A DNA stretch of 64,000 nucleotides from Phalacrocorax aristotelis (taxonomy: Eukaryota; Chordata; Aves; Suliformes; Phalacrocoracidae). How positions within the stretch are numbered: position 1 is the first letter of the stretch; each line of letters begins with the position of its first letter. The position numbers and the translations under genes were made by a program. Positions 53,363 through 64,000 of the stretch are shown here, one piece after another. Below the pieces are notes generated by a model that saw only the letters and a program-made list of their open reading frames with translations, made no database searches and was not told where the DNA came from. The stretch lies in the NCBI RefSeq assembly GCF_949628215.1, contig NC_134281.1:43482512-43546511 (forward strand). The letters are read 5' to 3'.

Positions 53363-53935
53363 TTGGGTGAAAAAAGAAAAAAGGCATCTGAAAGAAGAAA
53401 GCAATGACAGGAGAAGAAGAAAAAAGGCACCAAATACAAATAGCAAGCAGACTTGGTGTATGTGGATGGATTTGGAGGGTTTTTTTCCCTTTTTAGAGGA
53501 ATTTATACAGTGATTGTCCTAAATTATTCTACTTTAGTAAGAACAACATTTTTGGGTATAAACTACTTTGGGAGTCAGTTACCTAAATATTTTAGATGAG
53601 CCGCAATTTAGAGGCTAAGAAAACTGTTACAGCTGTCTATTTAGCATAATGTGGAATGCTTTTGCTAGTACTGAAGGCTTGGTTCAGCTTGCTTAAATAC
53701 TCTTTAAGTCGTTCTTGGTATATCTACTTATTGAAATTCAAATACTTGCCTTGGCATAATTGGGTTGTATATAGCTGCTTTTCTGTTGGTAAAGACTTTT
53801 TTTGAAGTGTGGGTTGTTTGGGGGTTTTTGCCTGTTTTGTTTTTTTTAAAGTTGCTGGAACTTTTTTTTATCAACAATAATTTCCTAAATATCAGTAAAA
53901 AACCAAATAAAGTTTTGATAAGATACTCTACAGCA
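53363..53935 (+). other. TACSTD2: TACSTD2 3'UTR
   Basis: AT-rich, U-rich sequence between the stop and the AATAAA at 53906-53911. A second AATAAA at 55601-55606 could define a longer form. Confidence 0.65.
53906..53911 (+). terminator. Poly(A) signal for TACSTD2
   Basis: AATAAA, the first canonical hexamer after the TACSTD2 stop codon, about 540 nt downstream. Confidence 0.65.
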
Positions 53936-56900
53936 CCAGAGGCTGTTATACCAAGTCATTTGTTAGGAAATGTTCCTGTAGTCACTTCCAGGTGCAGACA
54001 TCCCAAGTTTGAGTTTGTATTCAGGCAGCACAGTAGGCTGTTCCCACTTGTGCTCTTTAACAAGGGTCTGACACTCCTAGTCAGCAAAGATCCCTTGATC
54101 CCAATGCAGTGTAAGTGAACCTTGGTGTTCCGCCCAAGTTCAAACTCCGGTAGTAGGTTTCTGTCTACCTAAACTCCCCCTGCAATTTTAATGGGAGGAG
54201 ATATTTTTCAGTGTTGCACAGCTTCACAGAAATACTACACAATGCTTCAGGACAGCTGAAAAAAGAGCTTTATCCTAGGAGAGCTGCAGGGGGAATTTAA
54301 GAGCAGAGTATAATTACTGAAGTTGGATTTGGCCAGGACACTACAACTGGACTTCTTTGCTACCTACTCATCTGCTGCATTCCTTGTTTGCGAGGTCATA
54401 TCCACCATGAAGGACATCTTAAAGAAAATAATGCTAGTTGTTAGATGTTGAAGTATTGGCAGTTATATTCTCTGTACGGTGTGTGGATGTTGAAGTCCCA
54501 TCAGTCTAATCTGCTTACGTTCAAAATGAAACATCTACACGTAGGCACTGCGGCAGGGTCAGCTCTTTTATTCTGTTAATTGGTTTCAACATTACTAGTT
54601 TGCAATTCTCAGCACAGTCAGTAATGTGCTACATTACATACACATCTCTGGTTCTACTGAATAAATAGGATGCTAGGAAAAAAGTGAGGATGCTTTGATT
54701 CTGCTTCTACCTTTGTTGGAAGAGGAAGAGGCTTGTTCTTTTGGGGGAAGTGGGAGGGGGTGCGCTTGTTTAATATCTTTTGGCTCAAAATACCCCATCT
54801 CCATTTAACCTTATTCTTGTTCACTTACCTGCTGGAAAAATTTGGGCTCTGGATACACAGGATGGGGTGGATGCATCATGTTTCCCAAAAATTACATTTT
54901 TATGCAATGGCATCAGCAATATTGAGACACTCAAGCTTTTGGAGCAGGGTCTATAACTTAACGGGTGCCTTACAGCAACATGTCCAAGGTGGTTTTTTTT
55001 CAGTCAAGTAGATACATTAGTACTGATAGAAGACGAAGTAAGAATTTAATATCTAGGCTGAATTTTCCCAAGTCACAGGAAAATTCAGAAGTTAGCCTAA
55101 CTCCACACAATTTTGCAATTAGGCTTTTATAAAATGGATTAAATTAAAAACCTGGAGCACAGCAGCCCTCAGCGCTGAAGCAATGTGCGATCAAAATGAA
55201 GTTTGTCCAAGTACATTGCTTAACCACTTTCTTAACTTATGCAGAGCTTATAAGAACTATGTGTTTGAGAGGCTGGTGCTGTCCTTCCATCAGAGAAGAT
55301 CATGAGATGTGTCATCTTCTCTGGGGATCTACTGTGGCTTTCACATTTTTTCCAAATCACTGTATTCTTCTCACTTCTGTCATAGGAAAAAAATTATTTT
55401 CAAGGTGAATGATGAGATTTTGTTTTAAAATAGAAGCATGCAGGCATAATTTTGACTAGGAGAGGCAAAAGTGACTGTTGAAGGTGTAATTGTTGAAAAA
55501 ATCTTAACAGGTAACAGCTTCAGCATCTTTCTTTGGCTCCTGCTTTTCTTTTAGAAGCTGAGATTGAGAAGAGAGGCTGTTGTGGGGCCGTGCATATTTT
55601 AATAAATCATTAAAGGACTTCCCCATGAAAATCGCGTGTTGTGGTCAGTTATTTCCTTGCTAGTCATCAAGCACCAGCAGACTGCATGCTGCTGTGGGGG
55701 ACTGGAAACGCGCAAGCGTCATGGAATAGGAGTGATCAGGTGTGTGCCTGCAGTTAAGCAAAAGAATGGGACGACTGGTTGCAGTGCAGAGCTCAGAGAA
55801 CCTCTCTTTGGATTAGATCCTTCTACTTGAATAAAGCTACTGTAGGATCTGGACTTTAATAAACCAAACATACCCATTGTTTCTGCTAAGTATTCCTTTC
55901 TCTCCTGCTGCTCTGGTCATACCACCTCTCGGGCTATATATTAATATCTTTTTTGCACATGGTAGGTCAAGTATTTTACTGTAACAGTCCATGATGTTCA
56001 CCTTGTTTGACTTTCTGTCCACTGCTGATGTTCTCACTGAAAGGCAGAAAATGAACTAACTCCCTGTCAGCTTTAAATTTTGCAGAGCTAAAATGCTTTG
56101 TATTATTCACTCTAATTCAGAAATTGCTAGCTATCCTTTTCCTGACTACATCATCCTGTTTTAATGGAATGTTTGCTCATTGTATTTAAGTAATTAGGCT
56201 TCATACTCTCTGCAGTGGGATCTTTGGGCACAGCCAGCATGGTGATAGTGATGGTGGTTTTATATTCTGGGCGGCACTGACAGCTTGCAAGCAGTGCCCT
56301 GAACGATGTGATTAACATCAACCTGGTATGAGTTTCTGTGGGGTCTGCTCAGGCATAAAGGTATTCAGGGAATTGTTTTGTTTTGGAATGCTGTTTTAAT
56401 ACTGTGTATGTATAAACACATACCTATTTATGCATCTGTCTGCGGGCAGGTAGATACAGAAATAAACCCACAGCCTATATGAAGAGTGCCTTTGTGCTAT
56501 TACTGACCTGGATTATAGAACGGAGGGTACCCTTGCTTTAACGAAGGTAGAGCTGCCTGTTGCTGAAATGACGTTCTGCAATTCCAACTGGTGAAGGGCT
56601 GCCTAAGGAACCTCAAGATAACCGCTGGCAGAGAAAAAAATCCTGTGTCTGTGCTATGGCTCTGAAGAGGACGGTGCTGCCCTTTCTGTAGGGCACTACT
56701 ACCTGTGTGTATTCGCACAAGGTGGGTTTGGGCCTTCACTCTGACTTTTCGCTAAAACTTTTTTAACCACTCAAGATCTGAGGGAAGTGCCAGAAGCAAT
56801 GCCAGCACTGCAGAAAGGAAACGAAAGATAAGGATTCATGGAAGGATTAAAACCCTCTTAAACTCTGTTCCCTCTATTCCCCTGGTGAAATCCATGCCTG

Positions 56901-59900
56901 CTTACATATGCAAGTACGTATTCTCAAACGCATTGACACAATATCCCTGCGTTAGTTTGCAAATGACTGGTGTGTGTACACACACATCTGTTCCCACACC
57001 TATACTGAAAGACATGCACGTCACTATTTACGTTGGAGCAGGCAAGCCCTGGGGAAAGATGCATGGCAGCAGATCCTACGCCACATTCAGCCAGCCTGCA
57101 GCCTGCTCTAGCTCTTATCAGTGAGAAAATAGCCCAAACCTGCTGCTGTTCTGGAACAACAAAGAGAATCCTCTTCTTGTCCCATCTTCCCCCAGTAAAG
57201 AATAATCTCTTTATGGCTGTTTAGACTGGGATTATGGCCAGATTAGGTTAATGATGTGAAACAAAACGCCTGCCAAACAAATGCACCCCACCCCTCTCTT
57301 CTTGTTTAGATGGCAAAACAGCAGCAGGTCAGTGATGGTAAGCCCTTAATGACAACTAGATACAAGATCCCCCCAACAGGCCTGAAAACGTTTAAACCTC
57401 AGGGAATCACCTTAGAAAAAACAAACCACTTTTTCAGAGATTAGTTTAAAAAGTAACAAATTGGCCCTTCCTCCACTTCTCCCTAATTGGACCAGTTAAT
57501 GCTGTTAAACAGATAGTCTTCCTTGTGCAGGTATAATTATCCTTTCCAAAGCATTTCCACTGAGTTGCCTCAGGGATTTAAGCACCGCAATTACCTCTTT
57601 TTTTTTTTTTTAAATGCTAAAATTAATCTTGAGTCATTACAATTGCTATCAGAGCAGGAAAAAATCAACTTCCAGAACTTTTACAATCATTATTCAGCCG
57701 TTCTAAGAAAATTCCTTGTACCAGGATTTATCTAGTTAAAATTTCATATACGCAGGCAGCCTGACAAGATTCACATCTCATTTTCATGAAGATACCTATT
57801 CCCAGAGGAATAACACTCTTACAGTCCTACTCCAGCACAAATCAAGCGCCACAGAAACAATTAGGGAGACTTTGTTTTACCTAAATGAACAAGAATGCAT
57901 TTCTAATTTTCTACTGAGATTTTTTACATGTGGGCTAAACAGTACCGGTGGCATATGCACCCAACCTAAGTTTTTTTTAAGCAAATGTCTGTCCTTGTAA
58001 GGCTTGAAATGAGAAGTCTCAGCAATTTTGCTAGTCTGGCTGCGACCAGAAAAGTGAAGTGCAACAACTAGAAAGTAATTGGATGTGGCTATGCTGTAGC
58101 CACTGCACTGCATAGCACAGACATGCTCGTTTTTAGCACAGCTCTGTTGAGTTTTCCTTTTTTCATCCTATCTTCATGTGCTCTTTTCTGTTGTTGGAAA
58201 TAAGATAGCTTTATAATTGCCTCAATTCTGCTGAAGGACTTACGCGCAATCCCTCGAGTATAGAAAGTTAATTAATGCTCCCTTTTTCAGTCTCCCCAAG
58301 TCAATTTTGTGTTTTAGGGACCTAGTAGAAGAATTCTGTTATATTTACTATTTTCACTGATGTTTTTATGCAGGCCAACTCCTTTAAAAGCAGTTTACAA
58401 GTTATGTGCAAGAATGAGAAGCTAGGGAAATAACAATTATTAAGGGAATGATTCTCTGCCGATTTTGCAACTACTAAGGATCCAAGCTGCCCTCTGAAGT
58501 GCAATGGTTGTCAGATCTGGCAGGCTGAAAGCTATACATAATGCTGTGGTTCATTTTCTCTACTTCATCATAAGGCCCCCAAAATCAGAAGTTCCCGAAG
58601 TGTATTTCATCTGAATGTTTGTACATTAGGTTCCTTAACTCCCAGTATCTTTTCTACATCTATCTTACCCCAGAGAAGAAGAAAAATAGCTAACGCACTT
58701 AAGGCTGGGCTGACTGGCATCCTGGGCCAGCAAGGTACATGCCACCAGTGCAAGTCAATGGCAGACGGCAGCACTAAGCGGTTGCCTGGAAAGCCAGGGC
58801 TGAGTAAATGGCACTAACAAACAGGACATCTGGGACAGCGAAATCAATTCCCTAGTAGGAAGGGATCTAGTAGTCTTTTGTGGCTCTTACTGAGAGTCTT
58901 TCATTAAAATGCTGTAAAACAGCAAAGACAAGACCATTCCTTACTTACAGCCCCTTCATGCGTGTTTTGGAAAGAAAGGACTGCACGGAATTTTATAACA
59001 ACTTTTAGAGTTGTTTTTAGTGAAAACATCTTTGTGTTTTCACTAAACTTTCATTTCTAATTTCACTTTTAGTGAAAACAAGTTTGTGTTTAGTTTTGCA
59101 GTTCGCTTCTGTTTAGTTGAGTAACTTCATCTTCTGGATTTTGAATCGGTGGGGTTTTTTTACATCAACAACATAATAAGCAGAAATAGTTATTACCTAT
59201 TAACAAATTCTTAAACAGCACCTACTAACGGGGCAAGGGAGGGCAAGGGACAGCTAGCACATAGTACAATACACTCACAGTGGATCTCAACAGGATATTC
59301 TAGTGAATAACATTTGGGAAAATCTTGATATTTATAAAAAGTCTTGTCTTGTCTCTTAAGTGCAAGTGAATTCCTGGTATTTAAACTGGTCAAACAGGCT
59401 AAGTGGCATTAAATCCACTTTCTGACTTGGAGAAGGCTGATGGAGTATATTGTTTCTGCCAAGATTTTAGCCCAACACTGAGCAGAAGTGAATTACACTG
59501 AAACTTGAATGACAAAACCGTCAATTAATACTTAGCTTTTGCTTGGATTTATGAAAAAGCAAAATATTTTGTTATTTTAGAATAAGTTTTTCATTTTAAG
59601 CCAAAGACTATATTTTAACTGACAACTTTTTAATTGTGATGATCGGTATTGGTACAGGGAGACTTCAGTACCAAATTGTTTCCACCTGAATATACAGAAA
59701 AATGTTTTCTTTTATGTTTACAGTTAAACTGGTTTTCATTACTTATATTGGATTTGATATTTGCTTGTGTGAATAATTTCATACAAATACAAAACCTCAT
59801 TTTGTTAAGTACAACTACTTTATATAGAGAGATACACAAATACTCATGGACACATCTACACAGGAAAATTCTACCCATTAAAGTGTTAATTGTGCTAAGA

Positions 59901-61989
59901 ACTACTGCATAGTGTATTTTTATCTGAACAGTGTGTGTGGAGAGCAAAAGCTTTGATAAGGTTGTATCTAGTCAGTCAGGGGTTTTGATATTGGTGGTTA
60001 TAAGTGGTTTCCTCCACAGCAATGTGAAGCGAAGATTTGGGGACAGGTGATGATAAATGACTGTGAGCTCCCTCCCACCACGTAGAGAGTTCACAGGTGT
60101 TTCAGATGCATTTCATCTTTGAAAAAAATAAAACACCAGCTGTGAAAATGCTTCACTATCTGAACTCACTCTACAGATCAGTTTTTCAGCAATGGAATTC
60201 AGTGCCATGCTGAGGTTCATCAGAAAACCTATACATCACTTAAACCTGTAAGTGGGTCTTGTGCAGTCTTAAGGCATGAAAGCTTGTCTTCTGGTCTTCT
60301 TCAGCTATGTGAATTGCAGTCTTCTTCTGAAGAAAAGATGAGGCTAGAAAGCAAAGTCTCAACTACAAAACAAGTCTTCACCTATCTCTCTAAAGCATGG
60401 AACTTTCTTATTTCCTCAGAAAAAAATAGTTCTATGTATATAGTCATTAAAATTCAAGAGGGGCCATGGTATAAACGACTAGTTAGACTGTGGTTTGTTT
60501 TTAACTATGTGTCTGTTTAGAGAAAAACACCACTTTATAACTCTTCAATTGCTCAACTGTTTACTGGATTTTCATCTAGAGATATTTAGTGTGGGTATCT
60601 GATAGAAAGATCCTATAATTACCTGTGCTGTATTTGCTGCTTGTCTGCTTTGAAGTTTTAATTATGTGATGCCACCTGGGGAGACTTTAGAAATGTAGAA
60701 TGTAGAATACAATTTTTAGCCCCGTCCTTGCACACCCAAAACATCCACTGCGTTTATCAGGAATTTAGGCAAGCCAGGAATGCAGAATAGCTCCTATACC
60801 CTGTATGTGAACAGAGTTAAACCATGCAATTGGAGAAACAAATAATAGCAAAAAGAAATAAGAAAAAACCCAATGGTTTCAGCTGACTAGAGATAAAGTG
60901 GACACTCTCTGAGGGGGAAAAATGACATTTGCTCCACAGAACAAATAGTAGAAAGCCTTCATGCTTGGCTCAGGAATGGAGAATTCTAGGTAAAGACAGG
61001 AAAAGCAGGCAAACACAAAGTTTAAGAAATAAGGACATTAAGCATGAGGAGACATTCATGAGAGCTTCCATCTCAGTTCTTTATTTCTTGACAGCAGGGA
61101 TACACACAGGACTTAGATTATACAAAGTGCTTCTCTGCTGCTACAGCTCAGGTATTTTTGTGACTGGAGCTGATGGTCACAAAAATTAATGCCATGCTAA
61201 TTGACTGACAGATTTTACTCTTCATGCCCCTTATCATAATGGGGTCTGGGCAGGTCCTAAAGGAATCCTAATGAAAACGGACATTCTACCTCTCCCTATA
61301 GAACGTTTCTTCTTGGCCCAGACTCAAAGATCCGGTCAGTATGTATTTTCCTTGGCAGTGGGCATTACTGCTTGAGAACTGCCACAAGAGAGGGCCTTGC
61401 TAATAAAAAGGGATGGACTCACGAATACCTCATCAGACACTACACAGTAGTTGACTGTGCTCATACATAGAGTGACTACTGATGCAAAGATCTGTTTCTT
61501 CACCTTTTGCAATGAGAGGGCCTTTGTTTGCATGCAAATCGTCAGGGCTTGTATGAACCCTGGGCTGCCCTGACATTACCACACGTCCCTGCCTCACGCT
61601 TTCATTCAGCAAAAAGACTGGTTTTCATATCATATGATTTAAGATGTACTTCTGTCAGCTAGATGAGTAGGCCAAAAGTTAATATTAGGTTAGCAGTTTG
61701 CCATTTTCCTGGATTTGGGAAAAGCCAAACATCGCCTCCCGACTGTCACAGTGGAGCTGACTGTTCCCTTGACAGGGGTATTGTCAGCCTTCTCTGGGAG
61801 TGGGAAGTGCTTCAAGGCTTCAGGTCTCCAAAAACAGTCAGCCAGGCCAAGGTGTAACACCCATGAGCTCTGAAAGCTGAAGGGGCCCGAAGGTCTGGCT
61901 CAGGACCTCTGAACGGCCAGGCCCAGTGACATAGGGATCAGGTGCAACCCCAGCCGTGAGGTGAAGCAGGGTAGCACCCAGGCCTCACA
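53936..61989. other. TACSTD2-OMA1 intergenic, no gene recognised
   Basis: AT-rich spacer with only short frames lacking domains. It holds a second AATAAA (55601), a perfect 13-bp inverted repeat (59016-59047) with a partial duplicate just downstream, and a T-run near 57598-57611. No CR1, tRNA or rRNA was recognised. Confidence 0.5.
59016..59047. repeat. Perfect 13-bp inverted repeat with partial duplicate
   Basis: Left arm TTTAGTGAAAACA, 6-nt loop, right arm TGTTTTCACTAAA. A second copy of the left arm plus a similar loop and TGTTTAG follows at about 59067-59093. Confidence 0.88.
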
Positions 61990-62800
61990 GCAACGCCGTG
62001 GGTAAAGCCAGGGGAAAAGCAACGCAGGAGAAGGTGCAGCAACAGTGCGACTCTGCGGCCCCTGAAAGGGTACCCCCGCTCGCCTCCCTCCGGAGCCCAG
62101 CCGAGGCCGCCACAAAATGGCGGGTCGGGGCGCCCCGGGGCTCGAGGCGGAGCCTTCTCGGCGGCGGCGGGAAGGGCGGAAGCCGCCGCCGGAGGGAAGG
62201 GGCGCGGAGCCAGGCCCGTTCCGCCTCCCGCCGCGGCCCCAGCAGAGACGGCGTCTCCGCGCCGGGCCGCTCTGACCACTCCGCCGCCGCCTCCCGGGGT
62301 GGTGAGTAGGCGAGCCCGGCGGAGAACCTGTCGCGGAGCAGATCCTAGGGACGCTGTGCTATGACGACCTCTAGAGCTGTTGTTACCCCCTCCCCGGGGG
62401 CCGCCTCAGAGTGACACCTCTCCCTCCCCTCCGCTCGCGTCTGCCTGTATCCCGGTAGTCGCGCCAGCAGTGAATCTGGGGGTCGCTCGTGTGCGGGATG
62501 CTGGGGCTGAGGGCCGGCAGCCGAGGCCGGCATCCAAGGGCGGCTGGGGGCGTCAGGCCGCTGCCAGGAAGGGAGGACGAGGAGCAGGCGGCGCGGTTCC
62601 TCTCCCTGAGGGGAGCAGCGGTGCCGGCGGCGCGGCAGGTGCTGGCCGGAGGCCGGGCCGCTGTTCGAGCCAGCGGGTGAGAGGGACCGCGGCGGGGCCC
62701 CTCGGGCGGGGGGGCGGCCGGGGTCGAGGCCTGCCCGGCGGGACGGCGCTGCCATGCCCTGCCAGTGAGAATCTGCCGGCTGAGAGATGCTTGGTTTCGC
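61990..62800. promoter_or_regulatory. OMA1: CpG island, OMA1 promoter and untranslated first exon
   Basis: GC- and CpG-rich stretch after 8 kb of AT-rich DNA. A YY1-type site AAAATGGCGG (62114-62123) of the kind found at transcription starts lies near its left edge. Good splice donors follow at 62302 (GTGAGT) and 62677 (GTGAGA), either of which could end a non-coding exon 1 that joins the acceptor at 63276. Open frames here lack start context and domains. Confidence 0.75.
62114..62123 (+). promoter_or_regulatory. YY1-type element near OMA1 start site
   Basis: AAAATGGCGG on the + strand, orientation matching OMA1 transcription; such sites usually lie just downstream of the start site. Confidence 0.6.
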
Positions 62801-63296
62801 TGTGTGGAGTCGGTTTGTTTCTGAGCCGAGTGCAGCAGATATACACGCTGTGCTCAAGAAGAAAATATTAGCGGAATGCTCAATAGACCCCGTTTTTCCT
62901 TAGTATGTATGAGTGGCCCCTGTGGCTAGGAGTCCCACACGGAAAGGTGATGATACACACGTCTTTTGCAAGGGACACCTTTAGTCGGTCTCATCTGGTG
63001 GTAATAAAAGCAGAAATTAAAAAAAAAAAAATCACACTTTGTTTTATTCTCAGTGATATATATATAAGACCTTGAATTTTTCACAGTCGAAAGCAGAGTG
63101 GTACCTTAAAACAGCCACAGGATGCAGCTGTAACCGTGACTTTTTTTTTTTAATGCAATGCAACTGTTGGCAAACAAATACATGGTGTCTTTGTAGATGA
63201 AATGAAGTGATGTTTCTGAGTTTCATGTTTGGATAGTTTCCTTAATACCTTTTTGCTATTTTTTTCTTTGTTTCAGGGTAATCAACCAAAGAAGTT

Positions 63297-63805
63297 ATGA
63301 ATATCATCTGTGGTCTAAAGTTGCCAGGCAGGAACTGTATTTTCTTTCATTTGGCTTCTTTGACCAAGCAGGGGAAGTGCAATAATCTCTATAGGTCTTA
63401 TGCAGGATATTACCAAACTCAAGTCAGTTCTACACAAGGCAGATGCCAAAGACTGGATTTGAGTGGAAATATTAGAAACTGTTTTTTGAGTGGAAGCGCT
63501 GACTCCTGTAGAAACTTCATCAGTAAAGGACTGAGGTGTCTTTTGAATGCCCAAAATACAGAAGTATACAAGAATGCACACCACAGTTTGGGAAGGTTTT
63601 GCTTCCAGTCTTCTCAGCCTTTGGGGGAGAAGATCCCATCCTTCCAGATCAGTTCTGTAGGGCAGCTCCCACGTCATTTTTCTGCTTGGAACATTCAGAT
63701 CATCAGGTGTTTTCACACATCACCATCATTTCAGGCTGCACCAGTTCCTCTTTTCTGGATTATTGTTAAACCAGCTCAGAAATTATTTGCTATCATTCTT
63801 GGCAG
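63297..63805 (+). CDS. OMA1: OMA1 first coding exon (partial gene, 169 codons in window)
   Basis: Mitochondrial inner-membrane M48 zinc metalloprotease that cleaves OPA1 and DELE1 under stress. Only the N-terminal part is here: a mitochondrial targeting region rich in Arg/Lys/Ser without a hydrophobic signal core, a weakly conserved stretch, and the well conserved block FHTSPSFQAAPVP followed by KPAQKLFAIILGR, which precedes the membrane segment in the family. The exon begins after TTTCAG at 63276 with 20 nt of 5'UTR; the ATG at 63297 gives MNIICGL, like the mammalian start. It ends before GTAAAA with an Arg codon split 2+1; the TAA at 63807 is intronic. The HExxH catalytic exons lie beyond the window. 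The exon 1-2 junction is inferred. Confidence 0.93.
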
Positions 63806-64000
63806 GTAAAACACTAACTTCCTCTCTCATTGTAAGACCCCATTATACAAAGTGTACATGGGTTTACGGAGAATGGTAGGTGTATTTGTGGTGTTTTCAT
63901 TTTAGTATCTGTGCAAAATTTATTAGGACTGGGACCTAGACTGACAGTTTGCCCAACAAGAAGTTGTTTCCATTATCAGAGGTGTTAGATATATCTTTTG
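63806..64000 (+). other. OMA1: Start of OMA1 intron 2
   Basis: Follows the GTAAAA donor. AT-rich, with no second coding exon before the window ends. Confidence 0.75.

Noticed and set aside
62345-62871. 160-170 codon frames on both strands near the OMA1 island
   Set aside because: GC-rich composition artefact; OMA1 coding begins at 63297.

Overview
The window is vertebrate nuclear DNA and almost certainly avian. Several CR1 LINE 3' ends are present (29.4 kb, 32.1 kb, 36.4 kb), introns and intergenic spacers are short, and the JUN, MYSM1, TACSTD2 and OMA1 genes lie in the order JUN > MYSM1 > TACSTD2 > OMA1, all on the + strand. This is the block known from human 1p32, where all four genes also share one orientation. 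The species cannot be named from the sequence alone.

Layout. 0.4-2.3 kb: CpG island with the JUN promoter (two AP-1-like sites, Sp1, CCAAT, MEF2 site). 2032-2976: intronless JUN (314 aa), followed by an AU-rich 3'UTR. 3.7-24.6 kb: AT-rich intergenic DNA without a recognisable gene; it holds a 315-bp GAAA/GAGA purine tract and some palindromes. 24.65-26.87 kb: a broken, apparently single-exon gene for an N-terminal CARD followed by about 16 ankyrin repeats, the architecture of the fish inflammasome adaptor Caiap. It carries three +1 frameshifts and three independent in-frame stops. 28.3-29.3 kb: CpG island and MYSM1 promoter. 28,890-45,892: MYSM1, resolved here into 20 coding exons that join in frame to 836 codons, with SANT, SWIRM and JAMM/MPN+ domains intact. 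Intron 3 has a textbook U12-type donor. 52,448-53,362: intronless TACSTD2 (304 aa). 62.0-62.8 kb: CpG island with the likely OMA1 promoter and untranslated first exon. 63,277-63,805: the first coding exon of OMA1; the rest of the gene lies beyond the window.

The intact genes are not an operon. They are independent housekeeping or inducible genes: a bZIP transcription factor (JUN), a chromatin H2A deubiquitinase (MYSM1), an epithelial surface glycoprotein (TACSTD2) and a mitochondrial inner-membrane stress protease (OMA1). The items most worth following are the CARD-ankyrin relic between JUN and MYSM1, the minor-spliceosome intron in MYSM1, and two extra extracellular cysteines in TACSTD2. All exon boundaries were derived by hand from reading frame, GT-AG sites and remembered family sequence; no alignment was run.
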